A stretch of DNA of 64,000 nt, from positions 55,438,630 through 55,502,629 of the forward strand of contig OY292274.1 of NCBI GenBank assembly GCA_958496175.1, given 5' to 3'. The notes under the pieces are model-generated. The model did no database searches, had not been told where the DNA came from, and saw nothing but the letters and a program-made list of their open reading frames with translations. The stretch's first letter is position 1; the number at the start of each line of letters is the position of its first letter. Source of the stretch: Sisyra terminalis. Lineage: Eukaryota > Arthropoda > Insecta > Neuroptera > Sisyridae. This document shows positions 35,719 through 51,095 of the stretch, one piece after another. The position numbers and the translations under genes are program-made.

Positions 35719-37031
35719 CTTTTTGATTTAACACCAAATTTCCATGATATGTTAAATTCATCGTATAAATTAGCTATTCCATAATCACTTCTCAAATATC
35801 AGCTAAACTATTTAAATTAAAACTAAACATAGATCAATAGCAAGAGGAAAAAAAATTTAAATAAATTTCTGGTTTATTTTTTTTAAATATTTTTTGTGAA
35901 TCTTAAGTAAACACTCAGATGTTAATTGCATAAAGTTTCAACTCGAAGGTGAAAAAGTTCGACAACTTCTGCAGAAATATTATATATAAACTGACCTTTT
36001 ATATTACACTTAACATCCTCGATGTTAAACTTATGAGTATATTTCTTACGAACTGTGTTAAACCTCTTGTCTATTTATTTAAACCACAAACAGCCGACGG
36101 CCTCTCATAAACCACTCTCGGTTTTATTGTTTAAATGGAAGTTATTTTTATGAGCCGCATTAAGCAATCAAAATCAGAATTTCGTTTCGATGCCCTCAAA
36201 AGAATACCAATCAAATCTTTTTTTTTTTTTGATTGTAATATATTTGCAAAAAAAAACGAACATTTTGGTTAGATGAGAGGTTTCAGGAGGTGGCAAAGTG
36301 GCAGAAGTATAAAGTTTATTTTAAGGGCTTTCCAGCCGGCTGGTGTTAGGTATTTTTATCCGTATATTGACTGACAAGAGGGTAACTTGGCAAACCTCCT
36401 GGGAAAAGAGACCATTAAACACAAACTTATCGTGCTGGTTCAAAAATCTAGTGTAAAGTAAAAAAAAATATTTCTCAAATTTTTGTTCCCTTTTTTTTAA
36501 CTCTACTTTAGTATTAAACGTAAAATATTGACACTTATGATATTTATATAAATAAATGATAAGCTCTGCGTGTTAAATGCTTACTTTACAATTTTTCTTG
36601 GAGATATACATTTGTGATTATGATAATGCAATAAATTGATATTAGGTAAATTGATATTACAATGAGAGAAAAGCATGGCAGTAAATACAACTAAAAGAAT
36701 GAAAATTAGTATTACCTAAATTTTTATATTTTGTACTGATGTTTGTAATGAAATGCGTCGAATAAAGAAGGTTAATTTTTCATCTATAAAAGGAATGCAA
36801 TAAAAGTGGAACTAAAATTTTAACGAAATTGACAAAAATTCTTCACCAATATCTGGAAATATTTGTTTTAAACATAGTTTATACAGTTATACATTAATAA
36901 AAAATGAAACACGCCGTTTATTTTGAAATTGGTCTAAGTCCACTTCAGGGTTCAGCTATTTTTTTTTCAATTAAAAATGTTAATTTTATGTAAGGTTCAA
37001 TTCCAGTGTAAATAACAACAATAATAATATC
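35719..37031. other. AT-rich non-coding stretch with a small candidate element
   Basis: At 36286-36402 the sequence is richer in G+C. It is bordered by CAGGAGGTGGCAAAG and, complemented, CCAGGAGGTTTGCCAAG, and holds a perfect 12-bp palindrome CCAGCCGGCTGG near 36335. It could be a small inverted-repeat element. Otherwise nothing is seen. Confidence 0.35.
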
Positions 37032-37507
37032 AGGTTCACGGGTAATTGGAATATAGTTAAATTAATTTAAGCAATCATTGATTTTGCGACATTTCGTCTT
37101 AATTATGAAGACTTTTTCAAGCTCTGAAGGTATTACAATATTAAAATTATATTACAATATTACAATATAAAAATTAATTTTAATTTTACAATTTTTAATT
37201 AACGATTGTTTAAACATACCTACTTGAGGTCTGTTTATATATACATATTACACTACATTTATATTACATATTGTAATTTACAATATTAACAAAATTATAA
37301 CAATATTATTATAAACAGACCTCAACTATGTTTAAACAATCGTTAGTTAAAAAATGTAAAATTAATTTTTATATTGTAATATTGTAATAAAATTTTAATA
37401 TTGTAATACTTTCAGAGCTTGAAAAAGTCTTCATAATAAAGACGAAACTTCGCAAAATCAATGATTGTTTAAATTAATTTAACTATATTCCAATTACCCG
37501 TAAACCT
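37032..37507. mobile_element. 476-bp palindromic element
   Basis: Arms 37032-37238 and 37311-37507 are inverted complements (for example CGGGTAATTGGAATATAGTT at 37039 with its complement near 37482), around a very AT-rich loop of about 72 bp. The motif GACATTTCGTCTT...GAAGAC lies within the arms. It ends about 48 bp before a LINE tail. The target duplication is unresolved. Confidence 0.85.
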
Positions 37508-37548
37508 AAAAAAATTTTAATCTAAAACTTTTGGTTCATCAATCCACA

Positions 37549-37731
37549 ATTCAGGGTGGGATTGAAGGAAAAAGAGTTTTGGGAATAAAAAGGATATCTT
37601 GGTTAACCAATCCTTGAGGGTGGTTCGGAAAAAGCAGCTAGAGGGCTCTTCCACGCTGCTGTATCAAAAATCAAAATTACCATGATGTTCGCCAATCTTC
37701 AACGTTGAAGGGGACTAAAAGAAGAAAAAGA
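37549..37731 (+). pseudogene. Non-LTR retrotransposon, C-terminal tail of the RT protein
   Basis: From 37555 the plus strand reads GGIEGKRVLGIKRISWLTN, stop, GWFGKSS. After a frame change it reads FHAAVSKIKITMMFANLQR and finally KEEK. These match the conserved C-terminal tail of a widespread insect endonuclease-reverse transcriptase family: GxxEGKRxxGRKRxSWLxNxRxWxG, then LFRAAVSKxxIAMMIANLR. The order of blocks is intact, with one frameshift and stops. Only the last 60 or so residues remain, typical of 5' truncation at insertion. It is a different LINE lineage from the two Jockey-like tails elsewhere in the window. Confidence 0.7.
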
Positions 37732-40169
37732 CCTTTTTAAAAATATGTTTTCGGAATTTGGGAATTTTAATAGGTTGTTTTAGATAATTATTAAAAAAAT
37801 TGAAAAACATGGAACTATTTGTAATCATTTTGTTAGAAACAATGAATTTTCAATAGTAGAAAGAAATGTACGAAGATTTAAAAAATGCGGCCACTTAAGT
37901 AGGTTATATCTTAAACTTTTAGTGTAGTTTTTTATGGAAGTTAGAATATTAACATATAAGCATACCAGGTAGACGAGATGCGAGTATCATTGAGTAGGGC
38001 TTGCAAGAAATAATCGATTATGGAAAAAATCGATTAATTATGAATCCCTTTATTTGTTCACTGTCGATTTTTACGCCCGCAATTTTCTCAAATCCAGACC
38101 GGAGTCCGGAGCAGCTAAAATTATCGGGGTGGTAAAAGTGCTTTCTTTTTCCACGATTTTGGGTTATTATTAATATTGATAGATAAAAACTTAAAAATTT
38201 TCAATTCATCACACTTACCGTAAGATTACGGCAATATTCTTATTAAAAAAGAAAGAAAAGCAGGAATTTTTTTCTAATAAGAGAAAAAAATCAATTTTTC
38301 CCACATTAATTATTGTTGAAAAAGGAAAAATCGATTTTAAATTATTTGGTTTTTGCTCCTCAATGTCACATTCCAATCATTAAGCTATTTATCGAAATGA
38401 AATATATTGTATCAGAGATAAGAATCAAAATAATACATAAGTTTTGTGTCACCTATTTTATTATGATACATTCATTCAAGAAACTGGAACGCAAAAATAA
38501 GAATTTATTGAGAACTGTTTACACATAGCTCTTATATATTTATTTGAAACCGAAATTCAAACATTTTTGAAGATTTTCTTTTCAATAATATTGACATATC
38601 TTTCCATAACTGTGTTTCCTCATACAAAAATAAAGTAGAAAAAAGAAGAATTTTTAACTTCAATGAATGTTTTCAATCATTATGCTCTTATAAATAAAGT
38701 CAAATCACTATTCAGTAGTGTTTAATTTATTTATAGTTCGTGTTTATCTTTATTTTCATAAGATTTTATCTTTAATTAAGTAGGTATAAAAGAACACATC
38801 TGTATGATGTTCACCAATGAAGAGAAGTGTTCTTGTCCAGCCTGATTAGATTCAAGTTTTTTTTTTGAATCTATTAATATTTAAATAAATATATTCATGA
38901 GTGATTAAAAGTTTATTTAATGTGTTAATAAATCAAAACAAATTTCTATTTTAAACGAAGTTATTTGAGAATATTGTAGGAATTAATCAGAAGTGCCGGT
39001 TAATTCCACCTTATTACGTTCTTATTTTAATAAACATGGAATTTGGTGTTGGTGAGCATGTTGTAATATTTTAGAGTCGAATTAATATATTTTCAGCTTT
39101 AACCGTGGGTAGAAGTGATTAAAGAAGGTGCTAATGATAATGATATAATATCGATTACATTTATTCGCCTTGTAATGTGTAATTATCTTTGAAATTATCC
39201 ATTTGAGAATATTAACATTGTATTTTTCGTTGTGATTTCAATGAGATTTAAAATTAACCAAAAAGAAAAACATTTTGTGAAACCTATTGTGAAAACATCA
39301 GAAAAAAAAATCAGAACATCTAATTGACTATGCAATTTCGAATTGGTGCATATCTAAATTTTGAAACTTTTTAGAAAAAAAAGTCATATTTTCTAAGGTA
39401 GTATAATACTTTTAACAAAATAGGTTATATTTTGGGGCCCATTTGCAATCGAAAGTTACCGAAATATTTTGATGTTAATGTCATTATATTATATACTTTT
39501 CGAAATTTATGATTTTGAATTCACAAAATTTTAAGAAAAACTATATAAATTTGACAAAATTTTTATTTAAGACTTCAGGAATTGAACATTATACTTAATT
39601 TAAAGTTAATAAAAAGATCTTTTTTAATCTTTCTCCGGAGACTCTCTTTCGTTTATAGTTGATCATTGCAGTATTTTGTTATAAAATTCTATAAATTCTG
39701 CTGTTATTTATTGTTTTACCGTACCATTAGCTGTAATTTCTAGATGATTTTAATAGATTTTTTGCCATTATAAAATCTATATCATTGGCTTAGTAAGTTA
39801 CTGCAAGTAGTCTTTACTTTAAAAAATACAAAATTTTCTTCAAAAATATTACTCTTTATATAATGTTTTGCAATTACTTCACCAGGTTTATTGGATCAAT
39901 AATTAATTCACAATTGAAAATTAATTTTGGTTTTTGTGGACATCTTTTAAGTAACCTCCTATCTGATAAAGGTTTAGCTTTAAATTATAGTGTATAATAT
40001 CTTCTGTATTTACTTTTTCTACGCAAAATTTTGCGATGTTACTTAACTGTATTATAAGATCAATATATTGTTAATGGGAACATACGATTTTTAACGTCTA
40101 ATTGTCCTTTTGATGCCTGATTTTTTGGTAACATTCATTGAAAAAGTGGCCTCGTACGTGGCGTTTGAT
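37732..40169. other. AT-rich non-coding stretch, no gene seen
   Basis: Near 38098 there is a short palindromic GACCGGAGTCCGG. The frame 38313-38528 is low-complexity. Nothing else is recognised. Confidence 0.4.
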
Positions 40170-41458
<1,289 letters not shown>

Positions 41459-41687
41459 TTTTTTTTAACCCGAAACTTGTTTTTTACCGGAATTAGTCCG
41501 AAACCCAAAGTTTGGTTGGACAGTTTGATCTGTACTCTAACAAACTTAAAGTATTTATAGTATCTAATTACAGTTAATATTTCAAACTATTGATTTAGAT
41601 CTCCAGTTTCTGCTTCTTTTATCAAATATTTGACTTATTAACAAAATAAATCTAAGAAGCTTTTTTAAGTTTGTAGTAGGTACAATT

Positions 41688-41841
41688 CAAGGTTTATAAA
41701 ATACACAGGTGGCCTCATGCGCTACGTGACGTATCCAGAAGAAATTCGTACATATCTTCAGACTGATTCAAATTTCAAAATTCTTCGTATGACGTCGTAT
41801 TTGGTTTCTAATGGTGCAACCTGTGTTATTTATAAACCTTG
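41688..41841. mobile_element. 154-bp MITE
   Basis: The terminal inverted repeats are CAAGGTTTATAAAATACACAG (left) and, complemented, CCAAGGTTTATAAATAACACAG (right, shortened here to its first bases), pairing over about 22 bp. The interior is richer in CpG (GCTACGTGACGTATCC, TATGACGTCGTATT) than the surroundings. No coding capacity and no clear target duplication were found. Confidence 0.7.
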
Positions 41842-44658
41842 GGTACACTTGATAAGAGATTAAAGAAAAAAGGACTTGAATCTGCTGCTTGTTCCAAAAA
41901 ATAGAGTAGAAAAGATAACATATTAAAATTAAACAGATTCGGGATTAAATATTTTAAAGCTACTGATTTCTTTAAAAAATTTCGGTAATGCTTGAATAAA
42001 TTGTAACGAAATTTAATTATGAAAAAAAGATAATTTGACAAGTGTCTCAAACGTAATGTTGAATGAGTATCAATAACACGAGAGAATGTACGGCCAAATG
42101 TTTATGAATTATTCAGATGACTACACACCAACGCGTATATGAGGATTCTCTCGCTAAAATTATACATTGTGCCTGCATTGTGTGAAATTCTTGTTTCGCT
42201 TTTTTCAATATGAGCTTGAGAGCTTATTTCATTTAACACCGTTCAATGCCAATGATATTCACCTCATATTGAACAGCTTAAGTAGAATTATTGTTTCACT
42301 TTTGATACAAAATAAATTTTGTTCCACTGATTAATTGATTCGTTTGAATAATACGATGTAAATGATTACTCTGAAAATCTGATTTTCATGCGGAAAAATT
42401 AGAAAATTACAGAACTCATTCTGTTACTTCATTAATTGAAAATGATTAATGGATGTGTGCTATTTTAATCTTTTTAGGATCTAACTTTGGCATGCCTGAA
42501 ACATAATTATTTATAAAATTAAATTTGTAATTTATTAATTTTTCAAAGCAAAGCTAATTTTTAAGCAATAAATCAAACTTGTACTTATCGCTGACGAAAT
42601 ATAATAAATAATGCTCTTGTGATTAATTCAATTTAAAATTTGCAGAAATTATTGAATTAGTCCCGAATTTTCGATGTAAAACACAGTTGAACCCAAAATT
42701 GAGTCTATTTCTTTAACACTTTAAGCTCAAGTTGAGCTTTTTTACTCTGTGCCAATTATTAAAAAATCTAAAGTAATTATTTTCCATTCGATTTTTTCGT
42801 TAATAAATATTTATTAGAAAGAAACGGAAAAGAAATATTTCATTACATACAATTTTTCTGTGCTATTGTTAAGTTTTTGAGTAACGTGACGATTCTGACG
42901 TTTCAATCAATAAATAAAAACTCATGTCCATCAAAATGTATATATTTGTGGGTGCTACATTTATGACACTAATCATTAAAAATGTATATAAAAATTTAAA
43001 TTAATATTCTCCGAAAAATGAGTATTAATAAGTTTTGTTCATTCTTTTGTTATCTCAATATAATAAATGAAAAACGAAAACTCATGTCTTTTTATTAGAC
43101 ATTGACACTGTTATGTCGCAATGATGAAAATCCATACAATTTGTATAACAAATAGCGTAGGCAATAGGCATAGACATCACAACTACAATTTAACGATAGC
43201 TAGTCGAAAATAGATATCTTTTGGAATCCATTAGTAAATGCGCTCCCTTTTACTGGAAATGTATGTTTAAAGTCTGCATAGCCTAAAATCTACTTAATGT
43301 CTTTGATTGGAATGATATTCAATTCTGTTTGACCAATATTGGGTATTACATCCAATAGCTTTGATTTCAAATTATTCATTCAAGTGTACCTATGTAGAAT
43401 GTAGATACTCACATTTTTATTTGAAGCAGACACTAGCATTCATATTTAATTTTACCGACATTACCAAATTAAAATTCTAGTTTACTAACGGCATTGGTCA
43501 CTTTGACATTTTTCACGAGGATAAATTTACTAAATGTAATGCGAGTATCAGTTATTAGAATTGTATATGAAAAAATAATAATATAAGTCCAGATTTCATT
43601 ATTAGTCATTAGTATCTTGATAATTTGAATATGGAAATTCACGTTGAAATCAAGCGAAACAATGAGGTCCGTTTTACTTTTAAAAAAGATTTTCTTTTCT
43701 GAACACTTCCAGGCGAACCTCTTTAAATATTTGTTCTAAGTTATAATAGAAATACCCTATTCAATCCATTTTATTTTCCTTACATTCACTAGGACAATTT
43801 TTATGTCTGACTGATTTTTATAGTTTGTCCTTTTTATTTATTATCCAAATTGTATTGGAAGTCAAAGTGTTAACTATAAAAAAAAATATTGAGTTAATTA
43901 AGAAATTATAATGGATTCTTTTTGCAGAGCATTCAACCGACTACAAAAACATGAATTAAAATTTAATGTCAGTTGAATAATCGAACGTTTATTTCTTTGA
44001 AATTCTTGTCATGTAATTGTAGGGGGAATTATAAATTGCATTGAAATAGGTTCACATTAGTATTAAGAATTTATTTTAGGAAAGTATTTATTTAAAATGC
44101 CCAGACATCCAATTGAATTTCGAAAATTTTAAGTATCGAAAGTGGAAAAAAATTATAGTTATGACGTATTTCAGTACTCAGCAGCATTTATTTACAAAAG
44201 TTAATTAACAGTACGTTTCAATATTTTTTTTTATATATTGGTTAGTGACTTTTTAATTTATATAAAATAATCAGTAATAGTCGTATAGTAACTTTCGAAA
44301 GGTTGAAAATAAGACTTAAATATGCTTAAATCTTTTCTATAAACGGGAACGGAAAGTAATGTAGTTTTTTTATATAGATTTTGGTATAAAAGTGATTGGT
44401 TTTAATTTTTTAATAAGTAAATAAGTCACTTTGATCGTAAAATGTCGTATTTTTTTTTTATTTATTGAATTTAAATTAAAAATATTTTAATTTTGTGAAT
44501 CAAGAAACCTGAGGAAGTTACGATTAGTAACGAAACGTAGCTAATTGAATAATAAAAATATTAAATTAAAAATAAAAAACAAAAAGATCTTAAATAACCT
44601 GAATTTTCTTCTTATTTAAAAAAAATATAAAAGCTGAGATCTGAATTTTATTATCTTA
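41842..44658. other. AT-rich non-coding stretch, no gene seen
   Basis: No gene recognised. The motif CCTGAGGAAGTTACG...CGAAACG near 44508-44550 resembles short motifs at 21490 and 37090. Confidence 0.4.
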
Positions 44659-45796
44659 TCATATATATAAATTGACTATCTTGCTGTGCGTCCATGCAGA
44701 ATGGGCTATGTGCATGCACTCTGTTATCACCACTTTCGCATTTAAAACGTTGTTCGGGTACTCATTCACTAATGCATTTATTTGTGAATACGTATTTCGG
44801 ATTTTCAGGTTTACAATATGTTTTTTACATTATATATGTGATGGCCAAAAAACATAATGCTCACTTATAAACTTAACTTAACCTTTTCAGATATATCTAC
44901 TTATCAGAGTTTAAATTTTTAAGCAGACCCTAAGTTTTTGTTTCCAATAATAAATCAACTTTGTTTTATATTAAGCAGTAATAATGTTTCGCTTTTAACG
45001 GACTTTGATTGATTAGTATATTTGAAATTTTGATTGTTTATTAAACCCTTTCAAACTTTGTTACCTTTTTCCACTCTTTTAAGCGAGAAATTTTCAAAAA
45101 CCCTTTCTTATTATATATCTGCATCGTATATGGAAAACACTTTCCAAATTTCATCGACACAAATGTGCACTTATATTTGAAAATATAATGTAAAACGAAA
45201 TAAAATAATGACCTTTATGTTAGTTAATATGACTAAAAAGCTATTCGATTTCGCACATTTGGACGTTGTACATACAAAATTGTTGGAAATAAGTGGAAAG
45301 CGTGGAAGTAAATTCGAATATTTTATTTATTTTCAATAACAATAATTGGTTTTCAAATTGTTCTAAATACCGAAAAAAAGTTAGTATCGAAGATTTTATA
45401 TTTGAATTGACAGTGAAATATATGGCAAAAAATTACTACCTTAATGCTTTTCAGCCGAATATATAATTACTCCAGATTACAACCATTGGTTCATAAAAAA
45501 ATAGATTTTAAAATGTTTGATTGTTGAAAAACGAATCTAAATTTAAAATCTCCTATTTGGTATAAGTACTACATAAGTATTAAACTTTCATACTAATTTA
45601 GTGAAATGACGTTATTTAAAATGTTGTGATTAAAATGATATAAAAAACACTTATATTTTATTTCTTAATATAATTTTAGATGATATTTTTTTATTATAAC
45701 AAAACTTTGATTATTAAATTTAAAATTTTGATTATTGATTAACTACATTATCTCATATTGAACATTTTATTGAGATAAAATCTTTAGTTGTTCTAG
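44659..45796 (+). mobile_element. 1.1-kb non-autonomous Helitron (copy 2 of family)
   Basis: The 5' end is TCATATATATAAATTGAC (44659, flanking A), followed by TATCTTGCTGTGCGTCC and GCAGAATGGGCTATGTGCAT, matching the complemented start of the copy at 18217-19344. The body is collinear with that copy. The 3' end reads GATAAAATCTTTAGTTG then TTCTAG (CTAG at 45793-45796, flanking T), but the hairpin seen in copy 1 is eroded. Length 1138 bp against 1128 bp for copy 1. The plus frame 44672-44857 is part of the repeat and not a gene. Confidence 0.75.
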
Positions 45797-48700
45797 TGTG
45801 TTGTAGTAAGTATATAAATGGCAATTGAATATCTATTGGTTTAAAAACGAAATTACTTTCCGGTACACCAAATACGGTTTCTATTTTAAAAATGTGTAAA
45901 ATTGTTTCACGATTATGAAATACATTTCACGCCTTTTTTAAGAGTTAGTATCCCATGGTATGCATTTTCGGAATAGGGATTGAAGGTAACGAATTAAAAT
46001 CGTTGTTAATTTTGATATGAAAACTTATTTTTTTAAAAATCAAGCGATAAATATATATAGAGCTTAAAGCGACACTTTAAATATACGAAAAAACTTACTT
46101 TACTGATCGTTTATTATAAAAATAGGTAAACTCCTTTTTTCTTACGAAAAAAAGTTAATTTTTGAAGCAAACTATTGATAGTATTAAAATCTTTTTTTTT
46201 TCTTCCTTTATAATCTTTCGATTACACAAGTATAAAAGAAAAATGTTTAAGATATTTTTTGCCTTCTAATTTATAACTTTGATTTTCTTTCTGTAAGAAG
46301 CAAATAAGGAAAAACCAATCCCAATACAAATCTTCTAAATAACTAAATTGTCCTACATTTAAACAATTGAAGTCATAATCTGTACAAAGATACTTAAAAA
46401 AGTGCTAGTTAATGTCAAAAATGTATAAGATAGAGATGGAATTCAAAACTTTACAGCTCATTATCTCGAAAACAGTTGGTTGCTCATAAAAAGCAAATAA
46501 CCTTTCTTGTAGAAAATTGTTTAATCTTGAATTTTGTTTAGCATCAAAAATAACGTACCGACAATAGAAAGCGAGGTTTTCGTGAAAAAAAAAATATCTT
46601 ACGATTTCTTTTAGTTTCGTTATTTGCTATGGGTAAACAAGGATGTCGTAGTAATGTCTGAGTTCTGTAATTCCTTAAAATTGATGAAACCGGTGAAATG
46701 TCTACGCTTATTTTCAAACTAAACTTTTGTCTATGCAGGGAAAATTATAACATTTAAACGCATTATAACTATCCTAATATTTTATATAGTTTAAATTTAG
46801 AAAATCAAACGAATTCAGTATTTCTTTTTAATTTTGTTTTACCATTATTTTTATCATTGAAGAGTACTTGTTTGAATTGAAATAAAAAATTTGTCTGTGA
46901 TACATAAAAATAAAATAATAACTTAATACAATTCTTGCAAAAAATGTTGATTTATTTTGAATGACAAATATTATATTTCAGTGATACGAGAAGATTAATT
47001 CGATATTTTTCATTTTACTTATGATTTTTAAAAAAAAAAAAACAAAATATTTTATTTCAGAATTACTTTTTAAGACAATTTTGGTTCCCATGTCTATTAT
47101 TTTTTATTTTTTTAACTGAAAAATAGTAATCAATGCTATATGAAAACCAAGGTTGCGAATGATTTTAGTTGTTTCTCATTCTCAGAGTTGATAAATTCTT
47201 TTCGAATTTGACTCATTTGATCTACAAAAACGTGAATAAAGTATAATTTATTATAATTTTTATTAAAATTTGGATGATTAAATTTTTATCCTAAATTTTA
47301 TATAAGTAGAGTTCCTTAAATTAATAACAACAGTTAATTTGTTAAAAAAAATAAGACGGCATATACATGAGAGTGGCATTTCTTCAACCTCAGCCAAAAT
47401 GGCAAAGGTCTAAAATTAGGTATATGTTATTATTAGTCGAAATGGTCATATAATATTGTTATAATAAAAAAAATCATGTTACTGAACAATGAATAAATCC
47501 CATATTGTCAAAATTAGTGGTTATTTAAAATATACTTTTATTTTATGCATATGAGGAATAAAAAGATTACATAAACCAAGACCAAAAGAAATGATACGGA
47601 AGACAATAAATTTTAAAAGTTAAAATATCAGTTATCACTAAAATTAAATGATTAATTTTTATTGAAAATGCTATTTCATAATTAAAAAGAAATATTTTCT
47701 TTCATTATTATTTCAATAATATAAAATTTTTATTGACATAATCAGGTATAACGTATCTATTGTAACTGTCATTGAACTTTTGCCGTACACTTTTGAATAA
47801 ACGTGTATGAATAAAAGAAGAGAATCACTAATGAATAATAGAAGAGACATGATAAAATCAAGAAAAAAATAACTTAATTTAATTTTAATATACTTCAATT
47901 TTATTACGACCAATTTACAAACGCCTACGACTAATTGCGTTTATTTAGATTGCAGTTCATCGTCGCATTATAAAATTCAAAGAACTACATTTTTGAATTA
48001 TTAAAATTTGAGGAAATAAAATTTTTAATTGTATGTTTATTGTATATTTGTGGTGAGCGTATACGAATTACAAACACACTTATCACATAATATGTAGTCA
48101 GTAAAATTAATAGTATCTAAAAATCATAATATACCCTACGTATAGGTACTAATGTTTTTACCATTCGTGCAGGTTTGTTAATGACGAAAATTATTTTATA
48201 GATATTTGTTTAAAGTTTGTTTGATGTACTTTATTTCTCTATAAGTTATACCTAATGTTCCATGTTTATTTATTTATTCATTAATATTTATTTATTTACA
48301 TACCTAGCATTTTACCTAAAAAAAATCACTTCGAAATATTAATGGAAAACTTAAAATTCTTATAAATATTAAATTAAAAAATTCAATTTTTTTTTTAAAG
48401 TAAATGATAGATAGAAAAGCTTTCAAGTAGGTAAAATTCGATCAGTGAAATTTTCTGGCCATTATGATGAAAAGCTCCGTCGTATTACTAAGACTGAAAA
48501 ATATATTTTATGCAAAAGCTACATATAAAATTGAAATAAGTAATACGCTAGTATGGTGAAAATGAAAATATTCGTGTCATTTACTTAAAAAAAATCAGTC
48601 AATTTTATCATAATTATCCTTTGTGTTGATAAAATAATAAAAGAAAACGGCATATGCAAATTGTGAACAGTAGATATTTAAAATGCACAATTGTACATAT

Positions 48701-48850
48701 AACCGAGCTGAAAAATAATAACTTTAATGCTAGTGTGTGCTTTCTTTCTCTTAATAATTGTAATGAGCATTTAAAATTCTACCTGACTAGGTGCAGCTTT
48801 TATTATGACCTAACGAAATATAGCTACCTAGCTAGACCTATGTGAGATTT
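45797..48850. other. AT-rich non-coding stretch, no gene seen
   Basis: Frames at 47713-47913 and 48654-48845 are short and have no recognisable content. Confidence 0.4.
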
Positions 48851-48861
48851 TATGTTGTTTA

Positions 48862-48975
48862 GAAAGGGTGGACTTCACTATCCTGTCTGGGGGTAAGTTG
48901 CGCTTGGCAAGGGTTGGAAATGCGGATCTCTCGGTTGTAGTTTCTAGAGTGGCGTTCGCTTGTTTGCCTCAGATT
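48862..48975. other. Unexplained GC-richer segment
   Basis: About 110 bp with balanced base composition inside AT-rich DNA. On the plus strand it includes a perfect donor-like GG|GTAAGT at 48892/48893. On the minus strand one frame reads AFPTLAKRNLPPDRIVKSTL. No acceptor of matching quality was found and no family recognised. It could be an exon of an unseen transcript or part of a decayed element. Confidence 0.25.
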
Positions 48976-51045
48976 TACATATTATCAGTAAAGTTGTCGT
49001 TCATATCTGCGTCAGGTTTTAATTAGCATAGAAATATGTAACAAACATACAAATGTGATGCCACATATATATATATGTGTGTTGTATGTATGTATGAGGA
49101 ACTTTTTATTTTATTTCCCTTTCATATAACATTTCAACTTTATCATTACATTCGAGGATAGAATAGACAAATTATATACCTTGAAAACCCCTCAAGGCTG
49201 TACTCAGTATTTGGAATGACCAAAGCTATTTTCCAGGGAGTGGACCTAAACATTTCGTTATAATTGTGATAATTATTTGGTCTCTATAAAAAAATATTCA
49301 ATTCTTTTCAATTTAATTTTGATATTTAAACCTCAAAACCACCACTAGAATATTGTCCATGCAAATTATAATATTCGTTGATAATTTTCTACAATTATAC
49401 ACCTTGATTGGAAGAAGTAAATAACAAAACAAATTGTTTAATGAAAAATAAATTAATTTTCATTTTCAATAGTTTTATACATAACTTAATCTCTTTACGA
49501 GCAAATGGAGTTGTATATTCATAAAATGCAACTGTAAAATGATAGAAACATGCAAAATTGCGTGTTTGTAAAATTTTAAGTGAAGTGTGAACAGGTAAAT
49601 ATATTTAATACAATGGTAAAAAAATCATCACTGTAGAGACAAAATGAAATACAAAATTCATAATAATATTTTATCTACCTACCGAATTTTATTTTTATTA
49701 AACAAAATAAAATATGGGACAAAATTAATTTTGTTTTATACATTAGCGAAATGTTAAAAAAATCTGATTAATTCAAATTCGTTATATGAACATACCATAT
49801 GGCTTCGCATTGTATAAATTTTATAAAATGATACCTGGAAAGTGGTCGATTGTATGGTATTTGTAACAATACAAATATATTTTTTTCACATTTAATAATT
49901 CAAATATAAAATTTAAATAGAAGTCACAAAATTAAATACTCAAGCCATAATCTGATTTGTGATGGTACCATATTATATTAATGATGGGTTTTGATTTATT
50001 TAAAGTTTATTTTTTAGAAAATTACACTGTTCGATTATTAGTAAAAATTTCGGTATTTAAAAAGGTCTTAAAGTTATATTATAGGACAAAAAATTATGTC
50101 AACTCGTTAAGTACCGGTAATTAACGTGAGACTGGTAGAAAGATATAGTTTGAATTGTTATAACTTTTCGGCTTCCTCAAAATTAACTGCCCATTTTAAT
50201 TAGAAAGGTTACTAGGTACTGGTTGGTACTATTTTACAAAGATTGTAATTTTTTTTCCTTTATTATAATTTGGTTTTTTAATTGTTGACAAAATAGTTTT
50301 AATTTTGGAAGTTATATTTCTTCAACGGCGCTATGAAAAAAATATGTAAATGCATTTTTATTTTAGGCGACAGAAGTGGTTACAGTATGCGTGGGTGAAA
50401 GTTGGGCGATTTTTAGTAGCGATTTGCATAGTACGCTAAAATAGTTGCTAAAATGCGCTATCGAGTTGATCTCAGCGCTAATAGAGCATAGGTGTTATGG
50501 CTGTTTAGTCATTGTTCCCAACACTATTGAGAATGTCAAGTTTTGTTTTTTTTTATTCTTACAATATTGAATTATTCTAAATATTTCGTCAATTTTATTA
50601 ATTATTGAAAAATTATTGAAAAAACCCGACCAGAAAGAGATGACGTTGGAGAGAAAAGTTCATGCAGAAAACTAAACCTAATTTGGTTGAAAACTGAAAA
50701 AAAGTCAACAGCAGTTTGGAATTTTCAATCTTTGTGGTATATAGAAATATATAGTATTTTACATAAAACTTTGCTTCCGCTAATTTATTCAGGTACAAGA
50801 AATTTTCTCGTGTCTTTATATGCAGCTATACAACAATATTTATAACAAATTGTTTTTAAAAATCATGAAAAGCACAGTTAGTGCTGAGGACCTTTTGTGA
50901 TAAAATTAGGCACATACTTATTGTTAATGTTCAGTTTTATAAATAAATTTGATTCTTATTGCAGTTTTAGTAAAACATAAAAGAAATAGAGCATAAATAC
51001 ACTTAATGTGTTATTTGTAGATTATAAGTTCACCTGAATATATAA
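48976..51045. other. AT-rich non-coding stretch, no gene seen
   Basis: A short TATATATATGTGTGTTG plus GTATGTATGTATG tract lies at about 49066-49097. No gene was recognised. Confidence 0.4.
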
Positions 51046-51046
51046 A

Positions 51047-51095
51047 AAGGGTCAGATGACCGCGGCTGGCGAACCACATGCCGCTTTCCAGACTA
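51047..51095 (+). mobile_element. Solitary degraded hAT terminus
   Basis: AAGGGTCAGATGACCGCGGC followed by TGGCGAACCACATGCCGC resembles the conserved end of a large hAT group, whose ends read CAGGGGTCGGCAAACTGCGG then CTCGCGAGCCACATGCGG. The first bases (CAG) are altered and no opposite end was found nearby. The minus frame 51011-51226 runs over it by chance. Confidence 0.45.
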
